A DNA stretch of 18,526 nucleotides, from positions 1-18,526 of the forward strand of contig CAYGYY010000042.1 in the NCBI GenBank assembly GCA_964354265.1, given 5' to 3'. Below the pieces are notes generated by a model, which was not told the origin of the DNA, did not search any database, and saw nothing but the letters and a program-made list of their open reading frames with translations. Source of the DNA: Fen731 sp964354265 (lineage in GTDB: Bacteria; Actinomycetota; Humimicrobiia; Humimicrobiales; Humimicrobiaceae). Positions 1 to 6,869 of this stretch are shown here, one piece after another; position 1 is the stretch's first letter; the number at the start of each line of letters is the position of its first letter. The translations under genes and the position numbers were made by a program.

Positions 1-23
1 ACTTTATCTAAACTTTTTTTAGG

Positions 24-485
24 ATGACAGTTTTTAACATTCAAACCAATAACTGTTCCGGAACCTGGATTGATCCTTCTGGTTCTGGTACTCATGAATT
101 TACCATGTCGGCAGACTGCAAAAGTTTTACTGGTGAATGGTGGCGTGATGAGGGTGGAGGCCCATATGGTTGGGACGGGACAAGGGTAACAAATAAAAGT
201 ACTCACAAAGCTACTGAGCCCCAGCCCTGGGTCCGTAACCATGAGTTTCAGTGCTGGCAGGTATGGGTAAATGAGGCCAACCAGTTTGAATTCGTATTTG
301 TATGGGAATATGCCAACAACAACCATGTGCAGATACTGGATAAGGATGGTAATATTGTATTCTATATAGACCTTCCAAAAGGAGACTGCCACTTTGTAGC
401 AAACCTTCCTGATGGTACCTATACTGTACAGAATTACCATGAATATGGGCACATACTAAGGGAGTTTGTTATAGGTAAGCCTTAA
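24..485 (+). CDS. Small Trp/Gly-rich beta-sheet protein, function unknown
   Basis: I do not recognise this 153-residue protein. Its first third carries a pattern of the type SGTW...FTMSADCKSFTGEWW...GWDGTR (about residues 12-54), with alternating aromatic and glycine residues as in small beta-sheet repeat modules of secreted or surface proteins. The rest is rich in Trp, Phe, Tyr and Asp/Asn and looks like a beta-sandwich (about residues 75-150). There is no signal peptide or membrane segment in the visible part. The ATG has no usable Shine-Dalgarno: AGG abuts it directly. It overlaps, as ATGA, the stop of an open frame that enters from the left edge (codons 1-27), and a T TTT TTA heptamer precedes that stop, so translation may be coupled or fused to an upstream gene. 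A terminator-like hairpin follows at 516-546. The coding call is moderately sure; the start is not. Confidence 0.55.
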   Translation: MTVFNIQTNNCSGTWIDPSGSGTHEFTMSADCKSFTGEWWRDEGGGPYGWDGTRVTNKSTHKATEPQPWVRNHEFQCWQVWVNEANQFEFVFVWEYANNNHVQILDKDGNIVFYIDLPKGDCHFVANLPDGTYTVQNYHEYGHILREFVIGKP

Positions 486-515
486 ATCCTATTTTCCTAA
501 AACTAAAGATTTTTA

Positions 516-551
516 ATAAGACCTCATAGATAATATGGGGCCTTATATTTT
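516..551 (+). terminator. Hairpin after the first gene
   Basis: Arms at 516-528 and 534-546 form 13 pairs with one A-C mismatch and one G-U pair around a 5-nt loop (529-533). The sequence ATTTT follows directly. The GC-rich centre (CC.C/GGGG) lies 31 bp after the stop codon at 485, which suits an intrinsic terminator, although the T tract is short. Confidence 0.5.
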
Positions 552-668
552 ATAGCAATCTAAATCCTACTGGCTGTCCCAAGTTACGAAATTTCGAACC
601 AGTTGATCAAAGAATTAATTAACTTAAGGACTCTGGAAAATATTTTTATATAAAAATTATTATATCAA

Positions 669-953
669 TCAAGAAGCTTTTGAAATAAATTTGATTTCAA
701 GTTCAGCACCTAAAACTTCAGCGATTTTTTTTAAAAAATCTATAGAAGGATTATAATCACCACTTTCAAGCCTTGCAATACTTGGTTGTTTAGTATTTAA
801 AAGCTCGGCAAGCTGTTTTTGTGATAATTTCTTTTTATTTCTTAAGTCTATGATTTGACTTATAATCTTATATTCTAGGGCTAATTTATCATATTCTTTT
901 TTTAATTCTGAATCTTCTTCAAACCTTTTTTTCTTGAAATCTTCCCACTTCAT
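669..953 (-). CDS. higA: HigA-type XRE antitoxin
   Basis: This 94-residue helix-turn-helix protein matches the XRE/Cro family. A charged helical N-terminus (1-35) leads into the HTH (about 36-90), with KLSQKQLAELLNTKQPSIARLE forming the turn and recognition helix. Antitoxins of this class bind and neutralise the partner RNase toxin and repress their own promoter. It is the second gene of the pair: its ATG overlaps the toxin stop in ATGA (950-953). Unlike the toxin, it has a strong ribosome site, AGGAAAGGTG, ending about 8 nt before the ATG inside the toxin's 3' end. The likely target is the 28-bp inverted repeat at 1314-1341 over the shared promoter. The toxin-first order is typical of HigBA. 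The family call is firm; the symbol is by type only. Confidence 0.85.
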   Translation of the reverse strand: MKWEDFKKKRFEEDSELKKEYDKLALEYKIISQIIDLRNKKKLSQKQLAELLNTKQPSIARLESGDYNPSIDFLKKIAEVLGAELEIKFISKAS

Positions 954-1309
954 TTTAAATCACCTTTCCTTTTTAAATAATCGTTCATTCTAGTTATTGC
1001 AATTTCCAGGTCTTTCTTTGAAATCCTCTGAGTCTTTTTTCTAAAGCCATGCAATAGAATAAATGCATTTTTTACATGCAAAAAATACATTATCCTTATA
1101 TTATTTGAACTAAATTTAATTCTTAATTCCTTTAATCCCTGATACCCGGATATATCAGAAGAGTGGGGAAAATTTAAATAAATGCCTTTTTCCTGAAGTA
1201 AATCTACTTCTCTGAATACTTTTGCTTGCTCTTTTTTAGAAAGACTTATAATAAAATCCCCGACAGGATTTTCACCATCTTCAGCTATATAGAAGATAAC
1301 TTTCCACAT
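950..1309 (-). CDS. higB: HigB/Gp49-like RelE-superfamily toxin
   Basis: This 119-residue protein has the layout of the phage-derived Gp49-like/HigB family (PF05973), which are usually ribosome-dependent mRNA endonucleases. Visible hallmarks are the N-terminal WKVIFYIAEDGENPVGDFI, the middle LKELRIKF...NIRIMYF, and the C-terminal FILLHGFRKKTQRISKKDLEIA run with its basic residues and a final amphipathic helix. Length matches the family. It lies first in the operon and overlaps the antitoxin gene by 4 bp. The ATG has no Shine-Dalgarno and lies only about 8 nt from the predicted transcription start, so its translation is probably weak compared with the antitoxin, which fits dosage control. I infer activity from family membership only; no catalytic residue has been tested. 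Confidence 0.85.
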   Translation of the reverse strand: MWKVIFYIAEDGENPVGDFIISLSKKEQAKVFREVDLLQEKGIYLNFPHSSDISGYQGLKELRIKFSSNNIRIMYFLHVKNAFILLHGFRKKTQRISKKDLEIAITRMNDYLKRKGDLK

Positions 1310-1313
1310 GGAT

Positions 1314-1352
1314 AATAATATAACTTATATGTTATATTATTTCAAGTGTCAA
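1314..1352 (-). promoter_or_regulatory. Toxin-antitoxin promoter with operator palindrome
   Basis: On the minus strand TTGACA (1352-1347), a 17-nt spacer and TATAAG (1329-1324) form a near-consensus sigma-A promoter. A perfect 11-bp inverted repeat (arms 1314-1324 and 1331-1341, 6-nt centre) covers the -10 box and is the obvious operator for the antitoxin. The predicted start near 1317 leaves a leader of about 8 nt before the toxin ATG. Confidence 0.7.
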
Positions 1353-1390
1353 TTGAATAATTCTGAGGAAATATTTGATGTTTTATCAAA

Positions 1391-1418
1391 CCTGGCTGGG
1401 GAGAGAGGGTTCGAACCA
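1391..1418 (-). pseudogene. Relic of a tRNA-Ser 3' end
   Basis: Read on the minus strand this stretch begins TGGTTCGAACCCTCTCTCC and ends in GCCA. It equals the T-loop and acceptor 3' strand of the tRNA-Ser genes later in this window (GGTTCGAATCCCTCTCTCC) with one T missing, followed by CCAGCCA instead of GCCA. No D-arm, anticodon arm or 5' acceptor strand is present, so it is only a 3' fragment. Such pieces are often left at tRNA attachment sites of integrated elements. Confidence 0.5.
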
Positions 1419-1512
1419 TAAATATTAATGATTATTTTAGGATTTGGTTGACATGGAAGTGAAAGGAACATGCATATGGTTTTGAGAACCCTGACAGTTC
1501 ATTTCATATAAA

Positions 1513-2193
1513 TCAGTAAATCATTATTGATTCAATGCCATTATAAATTTTCTTAAAATCACTGGTATTTAGGAAAAATGAATACTTTTCCTCAAAACAG
1601 GAGAGTATTTTTGAAAGCAAATCATTTCTATCTATTTTTTTCCCCAGTATTTCTATGATAGAGATTGCATTTTCCGCTAAATCATAATTAGTTTTTACAC
1701 AGTTATTTACATTTATACCGATGCCGATTACCAGATAAATAATATTATTTAAATTCTCTGACTCTGTTAATATTCCTGCAAGTTTTTTGCCTTTATAATA
1801 GACATCATTCGGCCATTTGATGTTTACGGATATTTTATAATAGTCATTCAAGACTTCAGCAATTGATGCAGCAGATATTATAGTTATACCGGAGACATTT
1901 TTTATTAATGCTCCAGGGCTTAGAATTATCGAAAACCATAAGCCGCCGGGGGGAGAAAACCATTTTCTTTCATGCATGCCTCTGCCTGCTGTTTGTGTTT
2001 GCGCTATTATGACAGTTCCATTGATTTTACTGACTTCATCCAGGTTTTTTGAAGACACGGTATTCCTTACCAAGTTAAAAGCATAATTATTTGTTGAATC
2101 AACAGATGGAAGAATAACAAATTTTTTTCCTATGAAGAGTGTTTCAATAGAATTCAATATTTTATTTTCATTAAGAGAATCAATATTTTTCAT
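1513..2193 (-). CDS. birA: Biotin--[acetyl-CoA-carboxylase] ligase, catalytic domain only
   Basis: The enzyme activates biotin with ATP and attaches it to the lysine of the biotin carrier AccB of acetyl-CoA carboxylase, which suits its place beside the fab/acc operon. Hallmarks are DSTNNYA (about residues 32-38), the biotinoyl-AMP loop AGRGMHERKWFSPPGGLWFS, and the WPNDVYYKGKKLAGILTE block. There is no N-terminal HTH, so it cannot be a BirA-type repressor. At 226 residues it is short: it stops within the region leading to the C-terminal SH3-like domain of the family, and the downstream sequence to about 1420 does not restore an obvious continuation. It may be a minimal ligase or 3'-truncated. 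The start has no clear Shine-Dalgarno. It is divergent from fabZ across 170 bp. Confidence 0.88.
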   Translation of the reverse strand: MKNIDSLNENKILNSIETLFIGKKFVILPSVDSTNNYAFNLVRNTVSSKNLDEVSKINGTVIIAQTQTAGRGMHERKWFSPPGGLWFSIILSPGALIKNVSGITIISAASIAEVLNDYYKISVNIKWPNDVYYKGKKLAGILTESENLNNIIYLVIGIGINVNNCVKTNYDLAENAISIIEILGKKIDRNDLLSKILSCFEEKYSFFLNTSDFKKIYNGIESIMIY

Positions 2194-2363
2194 ATTTTAA
2201 AATAATATTAATTATATTATCAATATTACAGATAATATATTATATCTTCGAAGTTTTACTTTCCATAACCAGCTAATTCCATTATGAAACTATATAATAT
2301 TTAACCACGTCTAACTGAAAAGCAAAATGTAAATATTTATCCTGGAACTGAAAGGCATATATA

Positions 2364-2798
2364 TTGGACAGATTAGTAAAAGCTGATATTGAAAAAATAA
2401 TCCCCCACAGGGAACCATTTCTTCTGATAGATGAAGTTCTGGAAATAGTGCCTGGAAAAAGAATAAAGGCATTAAAACACGTCAGACCTGAGGAGTATTT
2501 TTTTAAAGGGCATTTTCCTGGAAATCCAATCATGCCGGGAGTCCTTCTAGTTGAAGCAATAGCTCAGGCTGGAGCGATTTCTATTCTTATACTTCCTGAA
2601 AATAAAGGGCAAATCGTCTTATTTGCTGGCATTGATAAAGCCAGGTTTAAAAGAATTGTAAGACCAGGAGACGACATCCTGATTGAAGCCGAAATAACTG
2701 ATTTCAGAAGGAATATAGGCAGGGCTAAAGGCAATGCAACTGTAAACGGTGAACTGGCATGTTTTGCAGAAGCAATGTTTGCAGTGACTTCACAGTAA
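2364..2798 (+). CDS. fabZ: 3-hydroxyacyl-ACP dehydratase FabZ
   Basis: FabZ removes water from 3-hydroxyacyl-ACP to give trans-2-enoyl-ACP in the elongation cycle. The 144-residue protein shows the hot-dog fold signatures: PHREPFLLIDEV (14-25), the catalytic His50 in KGHFPGNPIMPGV, and the catalytic Glu64 in LLVEAIAQAG. Length is normal. The start is TTG at 2364, preceded by GAAAGG (2350-2355) at about 8 nt; no in-frame ATG precedes the conserved part. It is the first gene of a co-directional set fabZ-fabD-fabG-fabF-accD-accA. A TATAAT at 2293-2298 in the 170-bp gap towards birA could be the operon -10, but no good -35 is seen 17 nt upstream, and I see no FapR-like operator. Confidence 0.93.
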   Translation: MDRLVKADIEKIIPHREPFLLIDEVLEIVPGKRIKALKHVRPEEYFFKGHFPGNPIMPGVLLVEAIAQAGAISILILPENKGQIVLFAGIDKARFKRIVRPGDDILIEAEITDFRRNIGRAKGNATVNGELACFAEAMFAVTSQ

Positions 2799-2821
2799 GT
2801 TGATTTTAAAGAAAGGCATAA

Positions 2822-3874
2822 ATGGTAGATAAGATAAATGCCGGTAAAAAGGGTAATAAAAAAATGGATAATAAAATCAAGGATATAATCCTGATGTTTC
2901 CGGGGCAAGGCTCGCAGAGCGAAGGTATGGGTCTTGAATTTCTCTCAAAGAATGAAAGGTACTATAAATACTTTAATATTGCCAGCTCGATATTTGGGGA
3001 AAACCTGGTAGACATCTTAATCAATAAGGGTGAAAAGGGCAGTCTTATTGATATGACACAGTATTGCCAGGTATTGATATATAGTTTAAGCTGTGCTTTG
3101 AATGATTATCTTTTCAGCACATGCGGGATGGATGCTGATAGAGTCGGGGCTGTTTTAGGGCATAGCCTGGGAGATTACAGTGCCCTTTATTGCAGTGGGG
3201 CATATGAATTTGAAAAAGGAGCTGAAATTGTATGTTTACGTGGAAAACTTATGGCTTCAATTTCTAATCCGGGACCGGATTCAGACACTGCACAGCCTGT
3301 TAAGCAAATGATGATGGCAGCGGTGATTGGTTCAGATTTAAACACAATATCTGATGTTGTAAAAGACCATAAAGATAGCGTTTTTATTGCAAATTATAAC
3401 GAATATTCACAGATTGTAATAAGCGGATATACTGAGGAATTGCTTAAAGCTGGCGAAGAAATGAAGAACAGGGGAGCAAAAAGATTTCTGCCTTTAAAGG
3501 TTAAGATAGCTTCACATTGTCCACTGATGAAAACTGTATCAGAAAAGCTTGAAGAATACTTAGACAAGGATTTTACTGGTTTTAATGATTTTAAAATAGA
3601 TTTTTTTTCATCGACAAGTGTAGAAAAAATAAGCAAAGATAAAATAAAGGATACTCTTGTAAATCAGATTATAAGTCCTGTCTGGTGGGTTGATAGTATA
3701 GAAACAGTAATAATGGCAGGGATAGTTACGTTTATTGAAGTAGGTCCGGGAAAAGTGCTGTCAGGGCTCGTTAAAAGGATAGCTTCAAAAATGGGCAGGG
3801 AAGATATACAGGTCTTCAACATGGACAGTCTTGCTGAAATAAATATTCTGCGCGAATATTTACAAACGAAATAA
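2822..3874 (+). CDS. fabD: Malonyl-CoA:ACP transacylase FabD
   Basis: FabD moves malonyl from CoA to ACP, making the extender unit for FabF. In 350 residues it shows FPGQGSQ (26-32), the nucleophile elbow GHSLG with Ser115, Arg140 in CLRGKLM for the malonyl carboxylate, NYNEYSQIVISG (191-202), and His232 in KIASHCPLM as catalytic base. The usual text there is closer to AFHSPLM, so the spacing SHCPLM is a mild variant. The C-terminus has FIEVGPGKVLSGLVKR. It is longer than the roughly 310-residue family norm, partly from a Lys-rich N-terminus. ATG 2822 has GAAAGG upstream, while ATG 2864 with AAGGG about 8 nt ahead would remove 14 residues. It follows fabZ by 23 bp. Confidence 0.93.
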   Translation: MVDKINAGKKGNKKMDNKIKDIILMFPGQGSQSEGMGLEFLSKNERYYKYFNIASSIFGENLVDILINKGEKGSLIDMTQYCQVLIYSLSCALNDYLFSTCGMDADRVGAVLGHSLGDYSALYCSGAYEFEKGAEIVCLRGKLMASISNPGPDSDTAQPVKQMMMAAVIGSDLNTISDVVKDHKDSVFIANYNEYSQIVISGYTEELLKAGEEMKNRGAKRFLPLKVKIASHCPLMKTVSEKLEEYLDKDFTGFNDFKIDFFSSTSVEKISKDKIKDTLVNQIISPVWWVDSIETVIMAGIVTFIEVGPGKVLSGLVKRIASKMGREDIQVFNMDSLAEINILREYLQTK

Positions 3875-3939
3875 AAGAAGATATCAAACAGTTATACATC
3901 AAAAAAGTCAAAATACCAGGAAAGGCCATAAAAACAGAA

Positions 3940-4689
3940 ATGAAAAAACTTGAAGACAAAATATGTATTGTAACCGGAGGTGCCGCAGGAATAGGTAAGA
4001 TTATATGCGGGGGGCTGCTTGTTGAAGGCGCAATAGTATGTATATTTGACGTAAATGAGATAGAAGGTGAAAAGACAGCAGGCGAATTCAGGGATATTTA
4101 TGGTACGGACAGGGTTTGTTTTTTTAGGGTGAATGTTTCCGAAGATTTCCAGGTAGAGTCCTCGATAGAATATATAATAGAAAAATACGGCACTGTTGAT
4201 GTACTTGTCAATAATGCGGGCATAACACTTGACAATCTCATAATGCGGATGAGTCTTGATGACTGGAAAAAAGTCCTGGATATAAATCTTACGGGAGCAT
4301 TTATTTGCTCAAAACATGCAGTAAAACACATGATAAAGAAAAGAAGTGGAAAGATTATCAATATCTCATCGATAGTTGGCATCAGGGGCAATGCAGGACA
4401 ATGTAACTACTCTGCATCAAAGGCCGGGCTTATAGGTCTTACAAAATCCCTGGCGCGTGAAGTATCAAGCCGCAATATCACTGTAAATGCAATTGCGCCG
4501 GGCTATATTGAGACTGAAATGACTGCAAAACTTGATGAAAAAGTAAAGGAAAAACTCATTGCGAATATACCCTCAGGAAAACTGGGTGTACCCGAAGATG
4601 TTGCAAAAGCCGTTCTTTTTCTTGCATGTCCTGACTCGGATTACATGACCGGAACAGTTCTAAATATTGACGGCGGAATGGGGATTTAA
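3940..4689 (+). CDS. fabG: 3-oxoacyl-ACP reductase FabG
   Basis: FabG reduces 3-ketoacyl-ACP with NADPH. The 249-residue short-chain dehydrogenase has the Rossmann motif TGGAAGIG (12-19), NNAG (91-94), and the catalytic set Asn116, Ser144, Tyr157 and Lys161 (NYSASK). The C-terminal DGGMGI matches the tail common to FabG. Length is typical. A good AGGAAAGG lies at 3918-3925 but 14 nt before the ATG, so initiation may be modest. It follows fabD by 65 bp. The 103 bp to fabF contain no acpP, although in many bacteria acpP sits exactly here. Because SDR enzymes are numerous the symbol rests partly on the operon context. Confidence 0.92.
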   Translation: MKKLEDKICIVTGGAAGIGKIICGGLLVEGAIVCIFDVNEIEGEKTAGEFRDIYGTDRVCFFRVNVSEDFQVESSIEYIIEKYGTVDVLVNNAGITLDNLIMRMSLDDWKKVLDINLTGAFICSKHAVKHMIKKRSGKIINISSIVGIRGNAGQCNYSASKAGLIGLTKSLAREVSSRNITVNAIAPGYIETEMTAKLDEKVKEKLIANIPSGKLGVPEDVAKAVLFLACPDSDYMTGTVLNIDGGMGI

Positions 4690-4792
4690 AATTGGTTATT
4701 TTTCCTGGTGATGATTGAATATCCTATTTCTCGAATTTAATATAACATGCAAATATCAATAGAAAATTTAGTACTGGGAGCATATTGAAAAA

Positions 4793-6055
4793 ATGGTAAA
4801 AAACAATCAATGCAATAAAAGGGTAGTGATAACAGGTATGGGCGTTATCTCTGCTATAGGTACAGGTATCGAAGAGTTCTGGGACAACCTGACTGCTGGA
4901 AAATCAGGGGTAAGTTTAATTGATACATTTGATGCATCAAAGCATGGCTCAAAAATTGCTGCCCAGATAAAAGGTTTTGATCCTTCGAATTTTATGGATT
5001 TCAAGGCTGCAAAAAGAATGGATCGGTTTGCACAGTTTGGTGTGGCAGCAACTGCAATGGCATTAAAGGATTCAGGCCTGAAAATAGATTCTTCAAATGA
5101 ATATGACACAGGCGTTTTTATAGGCAGCGGAATAGGAGGCCTGCTTACCATTGAGGCTCAGCACCATGTGCTAATAGAAAGGGGAGCAGACAGGGTGAGC
5201 CCATTTCTTATACCAATGATAATATGCAACATGTCAGCAGCCCAGGCATCAATATTCTCTGGTGCAAAGGGTCCTGTAAGCACTGTCACAACTGCATGCG
5301 CTGCAGGTTCAAACTCTATTGGGGATGCTTATGAACTTATAAAAAGAGGAGCTGCAAAAATAATGATAACGGGTGGCAGTGAAGCAGCGATAACACCTCT
5401 AGGGATGGCAGGGTTTTCTAATATGAATGCAATGTCTACAAGAAATGACGAACCGCAAAAAGCTTCAAGGCCTTTTGATAGAGACAGGGATGGTTTTGTA
5501 ATGGGCGAAGGTGCGGGAGTCCTTATAATAGAAGAACTTGAATATGCGCTTTCAAGAGGCGCAAGGATATATGCAGAGATATTTGGTTATGGCATGACAG
5601 GTGAAGCTTATCATATGACTGCTCTGGAGGAATCAGGGACGAATGTGGTAAGGTGCATTAAAAGCTGTCTTGAAGAAGGAGGAGTTGGCATTGATGAAGT
5701 GGATTATTTGAATGCCCATGGAACATCGACTCCTTTAAACGATATTGTGGAAAGTTTTGCAATCAGCACATGTTTTGGAGAGCATTCCAAAAAACTTAAT
5801 GTAAGTTCCACTAAATCAATGCATGGCCATTGTCTGGGTGCCGCAGGTGCGATTGAAGCAATTGCAGCGATAATGGCCATCAAGAATGACCTGGTGCCTC
5901 CAACTATAAATCTTGATAATCCTGATGAAAAATGCACTCCGCTAAATTTTACCCCAAATAAGAATGTTAAAAAAACTGTGAATTTTGCAGTTTCAAATTC
6001 TATGGGTTTTGGGGGCCACAATGTCACGCTGGGGTTCAAAAAGTATGAAAACTGA
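4793..6055 (+). CDS. fabF: 3-oxoacyl-ACP synthase II FabF
   Basis: FabF condenses malonyl-ACP with acyl-ACP during elongation. The 420-residue thiolase-fold protein has the nucleophile Cys169 in TVTTACAAGS, His309 in LNAHGTSTPLND, Lys341 and the second histidine His346 in TKSMHGHCLGAAGA, and the C-terminal SMGFGGHN (403-410). The family usually has Thr where this protein has His344 (KSMTGH), an odd but probably tolerated change. The start may be ATG 4793 or the in-frame TTG at 4784, since GGGAG at 4776-4780 is nearer the latter. It is the only condensing enzyme in the window; no FabH initiation synthase is present. Confidence 0.95.
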   Translation: MVKNNQCNKRVVITGMGVISAIGTGIEEFWDNLTAGKSGVSLIDTFDASKHGSKIAAQIKGFDPSNFMDFKAAKRMDRFAQFGVAATAMALKDSGLKIDSSNEYDTGVFIGSGIGGLLTIEAQHHVLIERGADRVSPFLIPMIICNMSAAQASIFSGAKGPVSTVTTACAAGSNSIGDAYELIKRGAAKIMITGGSEAAITPLGMAGFSNMNAMSTRNDEPQKASRPFDRDRDGFVMGEGAGVLIIEELEYALSRGARIYAEIFGYGMTGEAYHMTALEESGTNVVRCIKSCLEEGGVGIDEVDYLNAHGTSTPLNDIVESFAISTCFGEHSKKLNVSSTKSMHGHCLGAAGAIEAIAAIMAIKNDLVPPTINLDNPDEKCTPLNFTPNKNVKKTVNFAVSNSMGFGGHNVTLGFKKYEN

Positions 6056-6066
6056 TTAATAAAATC

Positions 6067-6867
6067 ATGAATAAAATAACTTGTAAAATCTGCAAAAAAG
6101 ATACAGAAGCAGAAGAATTCCTTCTTAATCTTAAAGTCTGTCCGCATTGTAATTTTCATGACTATATGAGCGCCATGGAAAGGATTCAGATCACTATAGA
6201 TGAAGGAAGCTTTGTGGAAAAGGCAGGAGAAATAAATTCTGTAGATATACTGGATTTTTATGATCTTAAACATTACAATGACAGGCTTTCAGAAGCTAAA
6301 GTAAAGTCAGGTTTAAATGAGGCAATTGTAACAGGAGAAGCAAAAGTAGGCGGAAACAGGCTTTCCATAGGGGTAATGGACTTTAACTTCATGGGGGGCA
6401 GTATGGGCAGTGTCGTAGGAGAGAGGATAAAGATAATCGCTGATAATAGTATTGAGAAAAATATACCGCTTGTAATATTTACAGCTTCAGGCGGAGCAAG
6501 AATGCAGGAAGGCATAATGTCGCTTATGCAGATGGCAAAAACAGTATCCTGTGTTAACAGGCTCCATGAAGCAATGGTTCCTTATTTTTGTATTATAACA
6601 AATCCCACTACAGGAGGCGTAAGCGCAAGCTTTGCAACTGTTGCAGATATAATAATCTCAGAACCAGGAGCTCTTTTCTGTTTTGCAGGCCCAAGAGTAG
6701 TCGAACAGACTATTAAAAAATCAGTCCCGGCTGATTTTGGCCTGGCAGAAAGGAACCTGAAAAACGGCCAGATAGATATGATACTTAACAGGCAAGAAAT
6801 CCGGGGTATACTTAAAAAACTGATGATATTATTTGAAAAAACTGGTAATGACAAAGCAGGGATTTAA
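6067..6867 (+). CDS. accD: Acetyl-CoA carboxylase carboxyltransferase subunit beta
   Basis: AccD is the zinc-bearing beta subunit of the carboxyltransferase, which with AccA passes carboxyl from carboxybiotin to acetyl-CoA. Its N-terminal zinc ribbon is visible as Cys6, Cys9, Cys25 and Cys28 (CKIC and CPHC). The crotonase-type core follows: GVMDFNFMGGSMGSVVGERI, ASGGARMQEG, NPTTGGVSASFA and GPRVVEQTI. At 266 residues it lacks some of the N- and C-terminal extensions of longer homologues but no core motif. It lies 11 bp after fabF with only a weak ribosome site, so translation may be coupled, and 2 bp before accA. Confidence 0.95.
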   Translation: MNKITCKICKKDTEAEEFLLNLKVCPHCNFHDYMSAMERIQITIDEGSFVEKAGEINSVDILDFYDLKHYNDRLSEAKVKSGLNEAIVTGEAKVGGNRLSIGVMDFNFMGGSMGSVVGERIKIIADNSIEKNIPLVIFTASGGARMQEGIMSLMQMAKTVSCVNRLHEAMVPYFCIITNPTTGGVSASFATVADIIISEPGALFCFAGPRVVEQTIKKSVPADFGLAERNLKNGQIDMILNRQEIRGILKKLMILFEKTGNDKAGI

Positions 6868-6869
6868 AG

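Noticed and set aside
642..657. 16-bp perfect AT palindrome (ATTTTTATATAAAAAT) after the antitoxin gene
   Set aside because: It has no GC pairs and would be a very weak hairpin; such palindromes are expected in sequence this AT-rich.
2194..2363. FapR- or BirA-type operator between birA and fabZ
   Set aside because: The gap has many AT-rich palindromes, but none fits either known operator.
5704..6273. 189-codon minus-strand ORF opposite fabF/accD
   Set aside because: It lies fully over two well-supported genes, is of skewed composition and has no recognisable motif.
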